Assembly (NCBI GenBank): GCA_937921835.1 | Contig: CAKZVG010000372.1 | Coordinates: 1 to 6,499 of the forward strand | Length of the DNA stretch: 6,499 bases | Reading direction: 5' to 3' | Origin: an uncultured Bryobacteraceae bacterium | Lineage (GTDB): Bacteria; Acidobacteriota; Terriglobia; Bryobacterales; Bryobacteraceae | Part shown: one piece after another, positions 5,352 through 6,499 of the stretch | Layout of the letters: the number at the start of each line of letters is the position of its first letter | Position numbering within the stretch: position 1 is the first letter of the stretch | Program-made: the position numbers and the translations under genes | The notes under the pieces: model-generated | What the model was told of the DNA's origin: nothing | Database searches by the model: none | What the model saw: only the letters and a program-made list of their open reading frames with translations

Positions 5352-6482
5352 CTACATGAAATAATCCTTGACCTTGTCGAACAGCCCTTTCTCTTCGGGT
5401 TCGTTCTCGGCCGGGAGCGCGTCGCGGAGTTGTTCGAGCAGCCGGCGCTGTTCGCGGGTCAGCTTGGATGGCACCTTTACGTCCACGTGGACCAGAAGAT
5501 CGCCCCGCCCGCGTCCGTCCAGGTGAGGGACGCCGAGACCTTTCAGGCGCACCAGCGAGCCCGGCTGGGAACCTTCCGGAATCTTGACGGATTGCAAGCC
5601 GTCGAAAGTCAGCAGGTCCACCTCCGTGCCCAGGGCCGCCTGCGCGATGTTCAGCGGGACCGTGCAGTGCAGATCGTACTCCTGGCGCTCGAAGATGGGA
5701 TGGGGCTTCACGCGCACGACGACATAAAGATCGCCCGGCGGACCGCCGTTGACGCCAGGTTGGCCTTCCCCGGCCAGGCGCAGCCGGGTGCCGGTGTCGA
5801 CGCCGGCCGGAATGGTGACCTTCAGTTTCCGGTCGCGGCGGATTTGCCCTTCGCCCCGGCACTCGGTGCACGGCCGCCGGATCAACTGGCCCCTGCCGCC
5901 GCACTGCCCGCAGGTGCGGCGGATCGAGAGAAAGTGCTGCTGGTAGATCACTTCGCCCCGCCCGCGGCAGACCGAACAGGTGACCAGGCCGTCCTTGGGG
6001 TCCGCGCCCGTGCCGCGGCAGCGCTCGCATCGCTCCATGCGGGGAATCAGCAGGTCGGCCGAGATCCCCTTCATGCAGTCCTCGAAGTTGATTTCCAGAT
6101 CGTAGCGGACGTCCTCACCTTGCTGCGGACGGTTGCGGCGCGCACGGGTTCCGCCGCCGCCGAAAAAGTCGCCGAAGCCGAAGAAATCTCCCAGGATGTC
6201 GCTGAAATCGGAGAAGACCGAAGGGTCGAAACCGGCGCCGCCGGCGGCTCCCTGCACGCCCTGGTGGCCGAAGCGGTCGTAGGCGGCGCGCTTCTGCGCG
6301 TCGCTCAAGACGCTGTAGGCCTCGGCCGCTTCCTTGAACTTCTCCTCGGCCTCCTTGTCGCCCGGATTGCGATCCGGGTGATGTTGCAGCGCCAGCTTCC
6401 GGTAGGCGCTCTTCAACTCCTGCTCGTCAGCGTTGCGGCTAACCCCCAGCACTTCGTAATAGTCGCGCTTGGTCACGTTCAT
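5352..6482 (-). CDS. dnaJ: Chaperone protein DnaJ (Hsp40)
   Basis: This 376-residue type I J-protein is the co-chaperone that delivers unfolded clients to DnaK and stimulates its ATPase. The J domain spans 6-71 with HPD at 35-37. A Gly/Phe-rich linker follows (about 72-115, ending in '[11 protein letters not shown]'). Four CxxCxGxG zinc motifs come next: C152/C155, C169/C172, C191/C194 and C205/C208. The two C-terminal substrate-binding domains then run from about 218 to 340, with a dimer tail '[10 protein letters not shown]' at the end. Length is normal for DnaJ and nothing is missing. The ATG at 6482 leads straight into the J domain. Only 17 bases of upstream sequence are in the window, so promoter and upstream neighbour are unseen; the place is often taken by grpE or dnaK. 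The following gene is rpmE, 99 bases on. Confidence 0.98.
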   Translation of the reverse strand: MNVTKRDYYEVLGVSRNADEQELKSAYRKLALQHHPDRNPGDKEAEEKFKEAAEAYSVLSDAQKRAAYDRFGHQGVQGAAGGAGFDPSVFSDFSDILGDFFGFGDFFGGGGTRARRNRPQQGEDVRYDLEINFEDCMKGISADLLIPRMERCERCRGTGADPKDGLVTCSVCRGRGEVIYQQHFLSIRRTCGQCGGRGQLIRRPCTECRGEGQIRRDRKLKVTIPAGVDTGTRLRLAGEGQPGVNGGPPGDLYVVVRVKPHPIFERQEYDLHCTVPLNIAQAALGTEVDLLTFDGLQSVKIPEGSQPGSLVRLKGLGVPHLDGRGRGDLLVHVDVKVPSKLTREQRRLLEQLRDALPAENEPEEKGLFDKVKDYFM

Positions 6483-6499
6483 CGGCTCACGGCTTGACC

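Noticed and set aside
5430..6497. Long plus-strand open frame (355 codons) opposite dnaJ
   Set aside because: It is antisense to a complete, conserved dnaJ; composition and lack of motifs mark it as a shadow frame.

Overview
This is a GC-rich bacterial window of compact, mostly housekeeping and signalling genes. The organism is probably a member of the Acidobacteriota, perhaps near Bryobacterales/Solibacter. The basis is the serine/threonine kinase type at the left edge, with its N-terminal 'SPERYQQV..IFQAAL' region and 'GDLDAI..RYGSAGKLSEDI' lobe, plus a stand-alone receiver-like protein of a kind I associate with that phylum. This assignment is inference from protein style, not from a marker-gene search.

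Layout. 1-1142 (minus): N-terminal 380 codons of a Hanks-type serine/threonine protein kinase that runs off the left edge. 1143-1478: divergent intergenic region with a nested inverted repeat in the kinase leader and a good sigma-70-like promoter for the gene to the right. 1479-1859 (plus): small stand-alone receiver-like protein. 1860-2190: non-coding stretch with a strong hairpin and, at its end, a promoter. 2191-2658 (plus): Rrf2-family regulator with an IscR-like Cys3-His motif. 2696-3313 (plus): clpP, 37 nt behind the regulator, with a perfect 9-bp hairpin just before its Shine-Dalgarno. 3339-4961 (minus): multi-spanning glycosyltransferase-39-like membrane protein, convergent with clpP. 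4998-5252 (minus): rpmE (ribosomal protein L31, zinc-ribbon form). 5352-6482 (minus): dnaJ, complete, starting close to the right edge.

How the genes fit together. The right half is a minus-strand block, dnaJ then rpmE then glycosyltransferase, in which rpmE appears to have its own extended -10 promoter and the glycosyltransferase probably follows rpmE on the same transcript. The middle is a plus-strand pair, Rrf2 regulator then clpP, probably co-transcribed from the promoter at 2124-2153. If so, a putative Fe-S-sensing repressor shares a message with the proteolytic core of the Clp machine. Kinase and receiver-like gene diverge from one intergenic region and may be a signalling pair, but nothing in the sequence proves that they act together.

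I see no mobile element, CRISPR array, tRNA, rRNA or phage gene. There is no obviously new multi-gene system here. The items most worth a second look are the Rrf2-clpP pairing with its intervening hairpin, the degenerate receiver protein, and the structured kinase leader.
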